A stretch of DNA of 39,352 bases, from positions 1-39,352 of the forward strand of contig MHBL01000056.1 in the NCBI GenBank assembly GCA_001803235.1. The letters run 5' to 3'. Shown piece after piece: positions 15,145-23,265 of the stretch. The notes under the pieces are model-generated. The model was not told where the DNA came from. It saw only the letters and a program-made list of their open reading frames with translations, and made no database searches. The position numbers and the translations under genes were made by a program. This stretch comes from Lentisphaerae bacterium RIFOXYA12_64_32. Its GTDB lineage: Bacteria > Verrucomicrobiota > Lentisphaeria > Oligosphaerales > YB12-FULL-65-16. The stretch's first letter is position 1, and every line of letters begins with the position of its first letter.

Positions 15145-16034
15145 GATTGCGGTTCCGGGGCGGAGTCCCGGCGGTTGTTTGCGGCACGTGCCCTGAGCTT
15201 GCGGTGGGCGAATTTCCCGAGGAGCACCAGCAGGTACGCCACACCTGCAAGCTCAATGATGGTCGCCCCGGCGGGTAGTCCGGGCTCGTAGCTGAGCGCC
15301 AGCCCGCCGACGGTGAAGCACACGCTGAGGACTGTGGACAGGATCATGACGTGACTGAGGCGTCGGACCAGTTGCGACGCGGTGGCGGCGGGCAGCGTGA
15401 GCAGCGCAATGACCATGACGATGCCGACCACCTGCACGAGCAGCACCACGGTCAGTGCAGTCAGGACGAGCAGGAATGTGGTGTAGAGCTGGACCCGGAC
15501 GCCGCGCAGGCGGGCCAGTTCTTCGTGGAAGCACACGACCAGGAATTTGTTGTAGAACAGCACGGTGGCCACCAGTACCACCAGGTTGAGCAGGGCCATG
15601 AGCCAGAGGTCGCTTCGAGCCAGCATCAGGATATTTCCGAAGAGGTAGCTCATCAGGTCTTCGCTGTAGCCGGGGGTGCAGGCGATGAAGGAGATCCCGA
15701 TGGCCATGCCGATGGCCCAGACGGCGCTGAGCACGGTGTCTTCGCGTTGCCGCCCGTAGAGCGTGATCAGCCCGATGAGGGCCGCGGCGATCAAGGCGGC
15801 CAGGGTGGCGCCCAGCAGCGGCGTGAACCATTGCACGCCGTGTACGGTCTGCAGGTAGCGCGCTGCGCCCATGCCGCCGAGCAGGCAGTGCGAGATCGCT
15901 CCCGCGATGTACGTTCGGCGCTGCACCACCACGTAGCTGCCCACGATGCCGCAGGCAACCGAGGCGAGCAGGCTCGCCAGCAGTGCGTACTGCAAGAACA
16001 CGTACTGGCTGACATGTTCCGCGAACTGGAGCAT
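15141..16034 (-). CDS. znuB: Zinc/manganese ABC transporter permease (ZnuB-like)
   Basis: A 297-residue integral membrane protein of the ABC-3 family with eight or nine hydrophobic helices. SYVVVQRRTYIAGAISHCLLGGMGAARYLQ (about residues 33-62) is the family region for the coupling helix and transmembrane path. LTVVLLVQVVGIVMVIALLTLPAATASQL is the conserved late segment. It forms the inner-membrane channel for the metal delivered by ZnuA and powered by ZnuC. Its start shares one base with the znuC stop (TGATG). The C-terminal tail is basic and short. Zinc rather than manganese is suggested by the His-rich binding protein upstream. Confidence 0.9.
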   Translation of the reverse strand: MLQFAEHVSQYVFLQYALLASLLASVACGIVGSYVVVQRRTYIAGAISHCLLGGMGAARYLQTVHGVQWFTPLLGATLAALIAAALIGLITLYGRQREDTVLSAVWAIGMAIGISFIACTPGYSEDLMSYLFGNILMLARSDLWLMALLNLVVLVATVLFYNKFLVVCFHEELARLRGVRVQLYTTFLLVLTALTVVLLVQVVGIVMVIALLTLPAATASQLVRRLSHVMILSTVLSVCFTVGGLALSYEPGLPAGATIIELAGVAYLLVLLGKFAHRKLRARAANNRRDSAPEPQS

Positions 16035-16855
16035 CAGTCCTCGCGCCTTTCGGGGTGGTCATCGTGGTCGTGGCCCGTATGCACGCCGCGGTGTGCGGCG
16101 CGGAGTTCCTCCGCGGCGTCGTTGACATGGCGGTGCTCGTCGTGCTGGATCACGGTCCGGCCGTCGCCGTAGGCGGCCTGCAGCGTGGAGGTCGTCACCT
16201 CTTCGATCGGGTGGATGACAGCGGTACGGTTGACACAGACGACCCGGTTTACGTGGGCCATGACGACGTTGACGTTATGGGAGACGATCACGAGGGTAAG
16301 ACGCGCCTCAAGCTGGTGGAACAGTTCGTACAGCCGCTGTTCCATCAGGAAGTCCACGTTTGCCGTCGGTTCGTCCATGAGCAGGACATCCGTGCCGCTG
16401 GCCAGGGCCTGGGCAATCAGGACGCGTTGCCGCTCGCCGCCGGAGAGTTCCGCGAAGGAGCGGTTCCGGAGGTACGTGCCGTCCACTTGCTCCAGCGCTT
16501 GAGTGGCGGCGGCGCGGTCCGCGCGGTCGTAGAGGCCGATCAGGTGGCGTTCCACTCGTCCCATCAGCACGACATCGAGGGCGTTGACGGGGAACTGCGG
16601 GTCGAACTGGACCTGCTGCGGGACGTAGCCGAGCCGCCCGCGAGTGATGGCCGGTGGCTGCCCGTACACCGACACTGTACCGAAGCGGGGCTTGAGGAGA
16701 CCGAGAATGAGGCGCAGCAGCGTGGTCTTGCCGCCGCCGTTCGGGCCGACAATGGCGACACGGTCGCGTTCGAAGACCTGCAGGTTCACGTGGTGCAGGA
16801 CTTCGTCGCTGTCGTAGGAGAAGCACACATCCTGGAGTTCGATCACCGGTTGCAT
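16034..16855 (-). CDS. znuC: Zinc ABC transporter ATP-binding protein (ZnuC-like)
   Basis: About 273 residues. Walker A GPNGGGKTT (residues 37-45), Q-loop region YVPQQVQFD, ABC signature LSGGERQRV, Walker B VLLMDEPTANVD and the switch histidine in IVSHNVNVV are all intact. It hydrolyses ATP to drive metal uptake through ZnuB. The C-terminus is rich in His and Asp/Glu (HDEHRHVNDAAEE, then HTGHDHDDHPERRED), a likely metal-sensing or metal-storing tail. I used the ATG at 16855; a GTG at 16870 would add five residues, and neither has a strong ribosome binding site. Confidence 0.9.
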   Translation of the reverse strand: MQPVIELQDVCFSYDSDEVLHHVNLQVFERDRVAIVGPNGGGKTTLLRLILGLLKPRFGTVSVYGQPPAITRGRLGYVPQQVQFDPQFPVNALDVVLMGRVERHLIGLYDRADRAAATQALEQVDGTYLRNRSFAELSGGERQRVLIAQALASGTDVLLMDEPTANVDFLMEQRLYELFHQLEARLTLVIVSHNVNVVMAHVNRVVCVNRTAVIHPIEEVTTSTLQAAYGDGRTVIQHDEHRHVNDAAEELRAAHRGVHTGHDHDDHPERRED

Positions 16856-16880
16856 TGCGGGACGGCACACTCCATGGGCT

Positions 16881-17834
16881 CTACGGGGTTTGTCCGGCCA
16901 GCGCAGCCTTCAGCTTGCCCGCGATGGCTTCGAGGTTCGCCGCGTAGTCTTTCGCGATCGGGTCGATCGGGACCACGGCACCGCCGATGGCCACAGCGAC
17001 ACTCGTGGCGGCCCTTGGGCTGAACTGGGGTTCGACAAAGATGACCTTGGCGTTGGCCGCCTTGGCCTCGGTGATGATTCGGACGAGCTGGCTGGCGCTG
17101 GGGCTCTTGCCCTCGATCTCGACGGGTTTCTGGATCAGGCCGTAGTCATCGGCGAAGTAGCCGAAAGCGGGGTGGTAGACCAGGAACGCACGGCCGCGCA
17201 CGGGTGCCAGCGCTTCCGCAAGTCGGCGGTCAAGGGCATCGAGGTCGTTGCGGAGTGCGGCCAGGTTCTGCGCGTACACCGCGGCGCCGGCCGGATCCAG
17301 GGCGGACAGGGCGTCGCAGATCGTGGCGGCCTGGACTTGGGCGAGACGGGGGCTCAGCCAGATATGCGGGTCCATGCCGAATGGGGTCTGTTCGCCTGGG
17401 GGCGCAACGGGCGGGTTTTCCTCTCCGGCATGGTCCCCCTCCCCTTCGCCGTGGTGCGTGTGCTCGTGCTCGTGCTCCATGCGGCGCAGGCGGATGCCCT
17501 GGCGGGTGTCAATGACCTTCAGGTTGGGGAGTGAGTCCTGGAGCTTGGGAATCAGGACGTTCTCAAACGGCAGGCCGACGCGGAAGTACAGCCGCGCCGC
17601 CGAGAGTTCCGCCATTTGGCGCGCCGTGACGTTGTAGGTCTCGTGGTTCTGGCCAGGCGGCACGAGAACCTGCACGGCGACACGACTCCCGCCGACGCGC
17701 TCGGCAAAGTACGCCTGGGGCTGAATGCTCACTGCAACGGACACCTGCGGCGGCGCGGCCGCCGCAGCGGGCCACGTGATCGTGCACGTGGCCGCTACGG
17801 CGGTTGCACGCAGGCGTTGCAGGAATCGGCGCAT
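16881..17834 (-). CDS. znuA: Zinc ABC transporter substrate-binding protein (ZnuA-like)
   Basis: A 317-residue periplasmic metal-binding protein. Residues 1-27 are a signal peptide. The metal ligands of cluster 9 binding proteins are visible: H64 in PPGQNHETY, H157 in MDPHIWLSP, a histidine in LVYHPAFGYFA and an acidic residue in FVEPQFSPR. Between the first two lies a His/Glu-rich loop (residues 120-135), typical of zinc rather than manganese binders. It captures zinc in the periplasm and hands it to ZnuB/ZnuC, which follow directly with an 11- to 26-base gap. It begins 33 bases after the GMP synthase gene. No clear Zur box is seen in that short gap, so regulation must come from further upstream or be absent. 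Confidence 0.92.
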   Translation of the reverse strand: MRRFLQRLRATAVAATCTITWPAAAAAPPQVSVAVSIQPQAYFAERVGGSRVAVQVLVPPGQNHETYNVTARQMAELSAARLYFRVGLPFENVLIPKLQDSLPNLKVIDTRQGIRLRRMEHEHEHTHHGEGEGDHAGEENPPVAPPGEQTPFGMDPHIWLSPRLAQVQAATICDALSALDPAGAAVYAQNLAALRNDLDALDRRLAEALAPVRGRAFLVYHPAFGYFADDYGLIQKPVEIEGKSPSASQLVRIITEAKAANAKVIFVEPQFSPRAATSVAVAIGGAVVPIDPIAKDYAANLEAIAGKLKAALAGQTP

Positions 17835-17867
17835 TTCGTTGTTCCCGTGGTCCGGGCCTCGCCGGGC

Positions 17868-18800
17868 TCAGACGTACTCGACGGTGGCCGGTGGTTTTGG
17901 TGTCAGATCATACAGGCACCGGTTGACATCCGGCAACTGCACGATGCGTTGACAGACGCGCTCAAGCTTGTCCCAGGACAATCGGGTTGCGGTTGCCTCA
18001 CGGGCGTCTTTGCTTTCGATGCAGCGGACCACGATAATCTGCCCGAATTCGCGGCGGTTGTTGCGGATGCCGGTGGCGCGGTCGCTGAGGAGGACGGCGA
18101 AGTACTGGAAGGCGCCGGTGCTGGCCAGTTCCTCTTCGACGATGGCCGTGGCGGCACGGACGGTGGCCAGTCGGGCCTCGGTCACGTCTCCCACGATGCG
18201 GGTTGCCAGCGCCGGTCCCGGGAACGGAATGCGTTCCGAGACTTCCTTCGGCAAGCCGAGCAGTCGCGCGACTTCGCGCACCCCGTCTTTGCGCAGGGTC
18301 TTGAGGGGTTCAAGGACCTTGTAGCCGTACTGTTTTTCGGGGTTGATGCCGATTTGCTCCAGGATATTGTGCTGGCGCTTGATGCCGGCGACCGTTTCCT
18401 CGATATCGGTCAGAATGGTCCCGTGGAAGAGGAACGTCGCCTTGCTTTTTTTCACGCAGCGGACAAACACTTTGGCGTAGAAGGTGTCGGTGATGGCCTG
18501 GCGTTTCTCCTCCGGGTCGGTCAGCCCTTTCAGCGCCGTGAGGAAATCCTTCCTGGCATCGATCAGGTCCACGGGAATTCCCATGGCGCCGAAGAGGTCC
18601 ACGACTCGCCGGGGCTCGTCTTCTCGCATCAGGGCGTTATCCACGAAAATAGTCTTCATCTGTTTACCCAGGGCGCGATGTCCGAGCGCACTGACCACCG
18701 AGCTGTCGACGCCGCCGCTGAGGGCGTTGATCGCGATGCCGTCCCCGACGGCGGCCCGGATTTCGGCGACCTGGTCCGCGACGAACTTCTTGTAGTCCAT
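17868..18800 (-). CDS. guaAB: GMP synthase ATP-pyrophosphatase subunit (stand-alone GuaA C-terminal part)
   Basis: A 310-residue protein matching the ATP-PPase plus dimerisation domains of GMP synthase: the PP-loop SGGVDSS at residues 28-34, the HGTILTDIEE region, KQYGYKVLEPLKTLRKDGVREVARLLGLP and the C-terminal TPKPPATVEYV. It activates XMP with ATP and uses ammonia to form GMP. The glutamine amidotransferase domain that normally precedes it in bacterial GuaA is missing; the split form is best known from archaea. No glutaminase gene is in the window, so a partner must lie elsewhere or free ammonia is used. The ATG at 18800 has GGGAGG upstream on the coding strand. Confidence 0.9.
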   Translation of the reverse strand: MDYKKFVADQVAEIRAAVGDGIAINALSGGVDSSVVSALGHRALGKQMKTIFVDNALMREDEPRRVVDLFGAMGIPVDLIDARKDFLTALKGLTDPEEKRQAITDTFYAKVFVRCVKKSKATFLFHGTILTDIEETVAGIKRQHNILEQIGINPEKQYGYKVLEPLKTLRKDGVREVARLLGLPKEVSERIPFPGPALATRIVGDVTEARLATVRAATAIVEEELASTGAFQYFAVLLSDRATGIRNNRREFGQIIVVRCIESKDAREATATRLSWDKLERVCQRIVQLPDVNRCLYDLTPKPPATVEYV

Positions 18801-18905
18801 TCTGCCAGCCTCCCTGATTCTTGCTTCTGCGTATCTATGTCTCCGGCCCATCCGAATGACAGCCGTACGGCGACTGTCCTCAGGGGCGCGGCCCTGCCCT
18901 TGACG

Positions 18906-19952
18906 TCAGTTATCGGGGATGAAAATCTTGACCTGTATCTGCGCACGGGCCTTGGCGGTTATGTCGCGCAAGGTCTGCCTCACCTTGTCCTGGCGAAGCG
19001 TTTCCACAATCCGCTCCTTCTCGGCCTCGAACGGGCGAGTGGTCGCGGCCTTGCGCTCTGCGCCCCGGATGATGTGGTAGCCCATCGGGGTTTCGACGAC
19101 GCCGCTGAGTTCGCCAGGCTTCAGGGTTTCGGCGGCCCTCTCCAGGGCCGGGACCATCTGACCTCTGGTGAAGAGACCCAGGTCGCCGCCATTGGCCTTG
19201 CTGGGGCAGTCACTGTTCTCCCGTGCCAGCAGCGCGAAGTCCGCCCCTGCCTGGGCACGACGGAGCAGGGCCTCGGCTTTCTTTCTTGCCTCAGCGCGCT
19301 TCGTCTCGGGGTCTTTGGGGCCAACGCGGACCAGGATGTGCGCCACGCGGAAGCGAGCCGGCGCTTGGTATTCCCCGATATGCGTCTGGTAGTAAGTTCT
19401 GGCCTCTTCATCAGAGACGCGGGTTGCGGGGAGGAGTTTCTTCTCGACCCATTCGCCCACGGCCTTGGCTTCCGCCATTCGTTGTACCACCATGTCAAAA
19501 GGCATTCCCTGTTGTTTCAGGTTCTGCTGGAAGGTTTCGACTCCGAGCTGTTTCTCCAGGTCACCCAAGGTCTTCTTGGCCGTTTCGGCGTCGGGCAGAA
19601 ACCCGTCGGCAGACGCGGCATCGACCAGAAGTTGTTGGTCAATGATTCCGTTTACCAGATGCAGAACTTGAGCGCGCAGGGAGTGCGGGTCGGGATTCGG
19701 CTCTGCCGTCGCCAGGGCCATCTGCAGGACCGGTGCCATCAGAATCCGGACTCGGTCGGCGGGGACCGACCTGTCGCCGTACGTGGCGACGGTGGCGGGC
19801 AGGAAGGAAAGCAGTTCGGAGATCCGTGTTTGTACCGCTTCGGCAGCAGGTGAAGCGGGTTGGCCCTCGGGCGCCCGCTGCTGGGCGTGGGCCTGGCCCG
19901 GCGGCAAGGTCGCCGCAACCACCCAGATGATCAGAGGAAGCAGGCGGTTCAT
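18906..19952 (-). CDS. Exported parvulin-type peptidyl-prolyl isomerase (SurA/PrsA-like)
   Basis: A 348-residue protein. A signal peptide covers residues 1-23 (hydrophobic PLIIWVVAATL, cleavage near AHA-Q). Residues 60-195 form a SurA-like helical chaperone module, and residues 201-300 a single parvulin domain with FRVAHILVRV, NGGDLGLFTRGQMVPAL and TPMGYHIIRG. The family folds outer-membrane proteins or lipoproteins outside the inner membrane. The ATG at 19952 overlaps the stop of the upstream lipoprotein gene by 4 bases; the frame runs on far upstream but only as an antisense shadow of that gene. The pair is probably a functional unit for envelope biogenesis. Confidence 0.9.
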   Translation of the reverse strand: MNRLLPLIIWVVAATLPPGQAHAQQRAPEGQPASPAAEAVQTRISELLSFLPATVATYGDRSVPADRVRILMAPVLQMALATAEPNPDPHSLRAQVLHLVNGIIDQQLLVDAASADGFLPDAETAKKTLGDLEKQLGVETFQQNLKQQGMPFDMVVQRMAEAKAVGEWVEKKLLPATRVSDEEARTYYQTHIGEYQAPARFRVAHILVRVGPKDPETKRAEARKKAEALLRRAQAGADFALLARENSDCPSKANGGDLGLFTRGQMVPALERAAETLKPGELSGVVETPMGYHIIRGAERKAATTRPFEAEKERIVETLRQDKVRQTLRDITAKARAQIQVKIFIPDN

Positions 19953-21046
19953 GGACGGGGGCCCTCGGGGCCGCGAGCATACTGCGCGCGGAACTGTTGA
20001 ACCCGGCTGAGAAGGTCCGGGACAGACGGGGCGCTGGGGCGCCAGCATCCAGCGGAGAATTGGGTCGCGGGCAGGCCCAGGGTTTCGAGCAGAGCACGAC
20101 AGGTCGTGCGGCCAAGGGGCGTCGACGCGGCGAGCTCCCGCATGGCAGCCAAGCTGGCGTCGACCTGTCCTTCGGTGGCCGCCAGAAGAGCCTGGAGCAA
20201 GAGGCCTGAAAGAGAGGACGCGCCGTGCTGTTGGAAGTGGCTCTGGATAGCGTGGCGTGTTTCGGTGGGGAGGCGCGGCCAGCACAGAAGAGTCCCGACC
20301 TCGAGGCCGGCCAGGTTGCCCCCCGTGGCGCTGTCGGCGCCGAAACGGGGTGTTACGTCGGCCCAGTTGCCGGCGAGGCAGGTTTCGATGCTGCTGAGCC
20401 CCGGGTAGCCGGGATTCAGGCAACGAATGTGGGCGAGGAGAGTCCATATCGCCGGGTCTTCCTGTACCGCCGCCAGGTCCACGGCTTGCAGGAGTTGACC
20501 TGCGGCCACGGCGCGCTCGCGAACCTGCTGTCGAACCCGTGCCGCTTCCTGGTCGTCCCACCAGGCCGCAAATGAGGGAGACAGGCCTGTCTGGGTCTGT
20601 TGCTGTCGGAGGAGGTTCATGGCGGCCACGGTCTGCTCTGAGTCGGGAAAAGGCAGGAGAGCCAGATACCGCCGCAGGGCGGAGAGTTGAACCGAGAGTT
20701 CCCGGGCGCGAAGCAGGGTCGGCCCGGGGTGGTCGGACTTCAGTGTCTGTTGCAGGAACGCGTCGGCATCGGGGAGCCTTCCGGCGGCCAGCAGCGTATT
20801 GACCTCGGAGATCGCCAGCCGTTCCCGTTCATGCGCCTGGGCCATGGTGAAGAAGGGGTCTCCGGGGTACATGTCCCCGAGGCGCCGGAGGAGTTTGAGG
20901 CTTCTGCCGTTGCTGTCTTCGGCCAGTGCTTTAAAGGTCTCCTGTAACAGTTGAGCGGCCAGGTGGTTGGAGGATGGAACGGGCGGTTTCCCGCACCCGC
21001 AGAGGATGCAGGAAAGGCAAGCGATGATGAAAAAGCGGCTCTGCAA
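19949..21046 (-). CDS. Lipoprotein of unknown function, helical (TPR-like)
   Basis: A 365-residue protein. The N-terminus FFIIACLSCILCGCGKP is a lipoprotein signal peptide with the acylated cysteine most likely in LCGC. The rest is helical with repeat-like units (HLAAQLLQETFKALAEDSNG, LLRRLGDMYPGDPFF and others) but no named domain. The start codon is TTG at 21046; no ATG precedes the signal sequence. The stop overlaps the parvulin start, so translation is coupled. It diverges from rph with only 79 bases between starts, so both promoters must lie in that gap. It may be a companion of the foldase in the envelope; that is inference from position. Confidence 0.75.
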   Translation of the reverse strand: MQSRFFIIACLSCILCGCGKPPVPSSNHLAAQLLQETFKALAEDSNGRSLKLLRRLGDMYPGDPFFTMAQAHERERLAISEVNTLLAAGRLPDADAFLQQTLKSDHPGPTLLRARELSVQLSALRRYLALLPFPDSEQTVAAMNLLRQQQTQTGLSPSFAAWWDDQEAARVRQQVRERAVAAGQLLQAVDLAAVQEDPAIWTLLAHIRCLNPGYPGLSSIETCLAGNWADVTPRFGADSATGGNLAGLEVGTLLCWPRLPTETRHAIQSHFQQHGASSLSGLLLQALLAATEGQVDASLAAMRELAASTPLGRTTCRALLETLGLPATQFSAGCWRPSAPSVPDLLSRVQQFRAQYARGPEGPRP

Positions 21047-21125
21047 TTGGCAATCGCCCCGGAGTGTCCGACATTACTCTCGACAGGACAGGCCAAACAT
21101 AGCATCTAGGGAGGCAAAATCCCAT

Positions 21126-21932
21126 ATGGTTGACCGGAAAGAGGGACGAAACGCAGGGCAGCTCCGCGTGTTGCGGTTTGTACCCGACTACCAGGTCCAT
21201 CCGGCTGCGTCTGTGCTGGCTTGTTTCGGCCGGACGCGCGTCATCTGTTCCGTCAGTGTGACAGAGGGTGTGCCGAGGTGGATGCACGTGCAGAAGGAGC
21301 CGGGGGGGTGGTTGACGTCGGAGTACCAGATGCTTCCGGGGTCGACGTCGACCCGGTCGGAGAGGGCAGCCACCCGGGGCCGTCCAGATGGCCGCAGCCA
21401 GGAGATCCAGCGGTTGGTTGGGCGGAGTCTGCGTGCGGTGGTAGACCTCGCCAAGTTGCCGCCCAAGACGTTTTACGTTGACTGTGACGTTCTGGACGCC
21501 GACGGGGGAACGCGTTGCGCTGCCATCACGGGGGGGTGTTTGGCGCTGGAATTGGCGCTGCATCGGCTGGCGCGGAATGGTGAGCTGGGGGAGTGGCCCC
21601 TGCGGGAACGGGTGGCGGCGGTCAGCGTCGGCATCGTGAATGGCGAGCCGTTGCTCGACCTCGACTACGAGGAGGATGTTGCGGCTGAGGTGGATATGAA
21701 CGTGGCCATGACGTCGACCGGCAGGTTCGTGGAGATCCAGGGCACGGCAGAGGCGACACCGTTTTCGGCGAGCCAATTGAGTGCGCTTCTTGGGTTGGCG
21801 GGTGGAGGTCTGAAGCGTATCCTGGCGCACGAGAAGCGGGCGCTGGCCACCTGGCTGCGGAAGCCGAGTGAGGGAAGTTCGACGGTGTGCAAGCCCGAGG
21901 GGGCAGCCGGGGCCAAGGGGCGGCAGCGTTGA
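21126..21932 (+). CDS. rph: Ribonuclease PH
   Basis: A 268-residue phosphorolytic exoribonuclease that trims tRNA 3' ends using phosphate. Family motifs are clear: FGRTRVICSVSV, the RRS/GRSQEIQRLVGRSLRAVVDL region (residues 90-108) and FYVDCDVLDADGGTRCAAITGG (116-137), with DLDYEEDVAAEVDMNVAM providing the acidic metal-site residues. Length fits the usual 240-260 residues. The ATG at 21126 is preceded by GGGAGG. The C-terminal 20 residues are a basic/Gly extension. The gene stands first in a plus-strand run; a link to the neighbouring secreted protein is not evident. Confidence 0.92.
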   Translation: MVDRKEGRNAGQLRVLRFVPDYQVHPAASVLACFGRTRVICSVSVTEGVPRWMHVQKEPGGWLTSEYQMLPGSTSTRSERAATRGRPDGRSQEIQRLVGRSLRAVVDLAKLPPKTFYVDCDVLDADGGTRCAAITGGCLALELALHRLARNGELGEWPLRERVAAVSVGIVNGEPLLDLDYEEDVAAEVDMNVAMTSTGRFVEIQGTAEATPFSASQLSALLGLAGGGLKRILAHEKRALATWLRKPSEGSSTVCKPEGAAGAKGRQR

Positions 21933-22026
21933 CGGGTGCAAATCGGCTGACGCTGAGTATATTCCGTTAAGAGGATGCGTGGGTGCAGTGGCAAGGCATC
22001 GAGGAAAGTGGAGCGTGTAGACCGCT

Positions 22027-23181
22027 ATGAAACGACAGTTGCTGCTATTCGGTTTGATGATTGTGTGGCTGGGGCTGTATCCGCACGGGGCCCGTGTGAC
22101 GGAAGTCAGGGCGGCGGACGAGGGAGAGGCGAAAACCGAGGAGGCCCCCGCCAAGGCGAGCGGCAAGAAGGCGAAAGCGAAGAAGACGGAAGACGCAGAG
22201 GGCAAAGAGGCAGAAAAGGTGGTGGAAGGGGAAGAAGCCAATAGTGACGACGAAGAAGATGGGGGAGGCAAGGCCAAGGCCAAGGCAAAGGCGAAAGATG
22301 AGGAAGAAGGAGGCGAAGAGGCCGAGGAGGAACCGGCGAAGGCGAAGGGGAAGAAGAAAGCTAAAGGTAAGGAAGAGGGTGGCGAGGCGGCGTGGGGAGG
22401 CGCGGGTGAAGGGGGGGGCGCGGCAGAGTATAAGCTGCCGGTTCAAGTGCACTGCGGGAGTGTAGTGCGGGTGGAGCGGAGCGAGGAGCCGGTATCGTGG
22501 CGCGACATGGACAAGGTCTTGGGGATGAAGAACTTTAGGCCGGTGGCCGGCGAGGACCCGAAGACGGTTATTGAGCGGGCCCCCGGGGAGGGGCGTGTTT
22601 ACGTGATTGTTACGCTGCGTGTGGAGCCGAGGCGCAGCGTCGGGCGGAGCGACTACGTAATTCGGCACAAGGGCAAGGGGGGGATGAGTGCTTGCTTGGC
22701 GCTTGCCTGGGCTGACTTGCCATATGATGAGCGCAACTGGCAGGGACTCCCGAAGACGGACGCCGTGGAGGTTCAGGCGCTGTTCGAGGTCCCGGCCGAC
22801 CAGGATGAGGGAGAGCTGACGTTTGCGCTGCCGGTGACTCTTGAGCAGGCCCCGGTAATGGTCCGGTTCCCGGGCGCGAAGGAGGCGGTGAAGGAGCAGG
22901 AGGGGGAGGAGGTGGAGGAGGAGAAGGTCGAGGCGGCAGCTGAGAAAGACGAGGGTGGGGAGGTAGAAGCGAAGGCTGAGGGGGGAGAAAAGGCCGACGG
23001 TGGGGGGAAGGAGGAGAAGGCGGCCGGGGATGAGGAGGCGAAGGCTGAGGTAAAGGCTGAGAAGAAGGAGGCGGGGAAGGCGGCTGGGGAGGCGGAGAAG
23101 GAAGGGAAGGCCAAGGAAGGCAAGGAGAAGGACGCGAAGCCCGCCCCAGCCAAGGCCAAGGAGAACTCTGACTGGCTGTGA
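22027..23181 (+). CDS. Secreted protein with Lys/Glu/Ala-rich low-complexity arms
   Basis: A 384-residue protein. Residues 1-33 are a probable signal peptide (KRQLLLFGLMIVWLGLYPHG...). Two highly charged Lys/Glu/Ala/Gly arms (about 34-130 and 280-384) flank a central 150-residue folded part (EYKLPVQVHCG to PVMVRFPGA) that is predicted to be beta-rich, with no recognised family. The coding strand is extremely purine-rich (AAG, GAG, GGG codons), unlike most genes in the window. The arms could bind polyanions, cations or the cell surface; no function can be assigned. It is followed 84 bases later by the MreC-like gene. Confidence 0.7.
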   Translation: MKRQLLLFGLMIVWLGLYPHGARVTEVRAADEGEAKTEEAPAKASGKKAKAKKTEDAEGKEAEKVVEGEEANSDDEEDGGGKAKAKAKAKDEEEGGEEAEEEPAKAKGKKKAKGKEEGGEAAWGGAGEGGGAAEYKLPVQVHCGSVVRVERSEEPVSWRDMDKVLGMKNFRPVAGEDPKTVIERAPGEGRVYVIVTLRVEPRRSVGRSDYVIRHKGKGGMSACLALAWADLPYDERNWQGLPKTDAVEVQALFEVPADQDEGELTFALPVTLEQAPVMVRFPGAKEAVKEQEGEEVEEEKVEAAAEKDEGGEVEAKAEGGEKADGGGKEEKAAGDEEAKAEVKAEKKEAGKAAGEAEKEGKAKEGKEKDAKPAPAKAKENSDWL

Positions 23182-23265
23182 GGTGGGGGGGGTCAGGGAA
23201 CGCGGGAGCGGCGGTGCGCGGGAGGCGTACTCGCCACAGCCGACAGTCTTCGGGGTTTGCGCGCC

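Noticed and set aside
17835..17867. Zur operator before znuA
   Set aside because: The 33-base gap has no palindromic AT-rich box; any zinc control would be elsewhere.
23182..23265. Fourth degenerate copy of the B/C element before mreC
   Set aside because: GGCGTACTCGCC and CAGTCTT recall the right half of B/C, but the similarity is too short and lacks the CAGGGCTGTTTCAA end.
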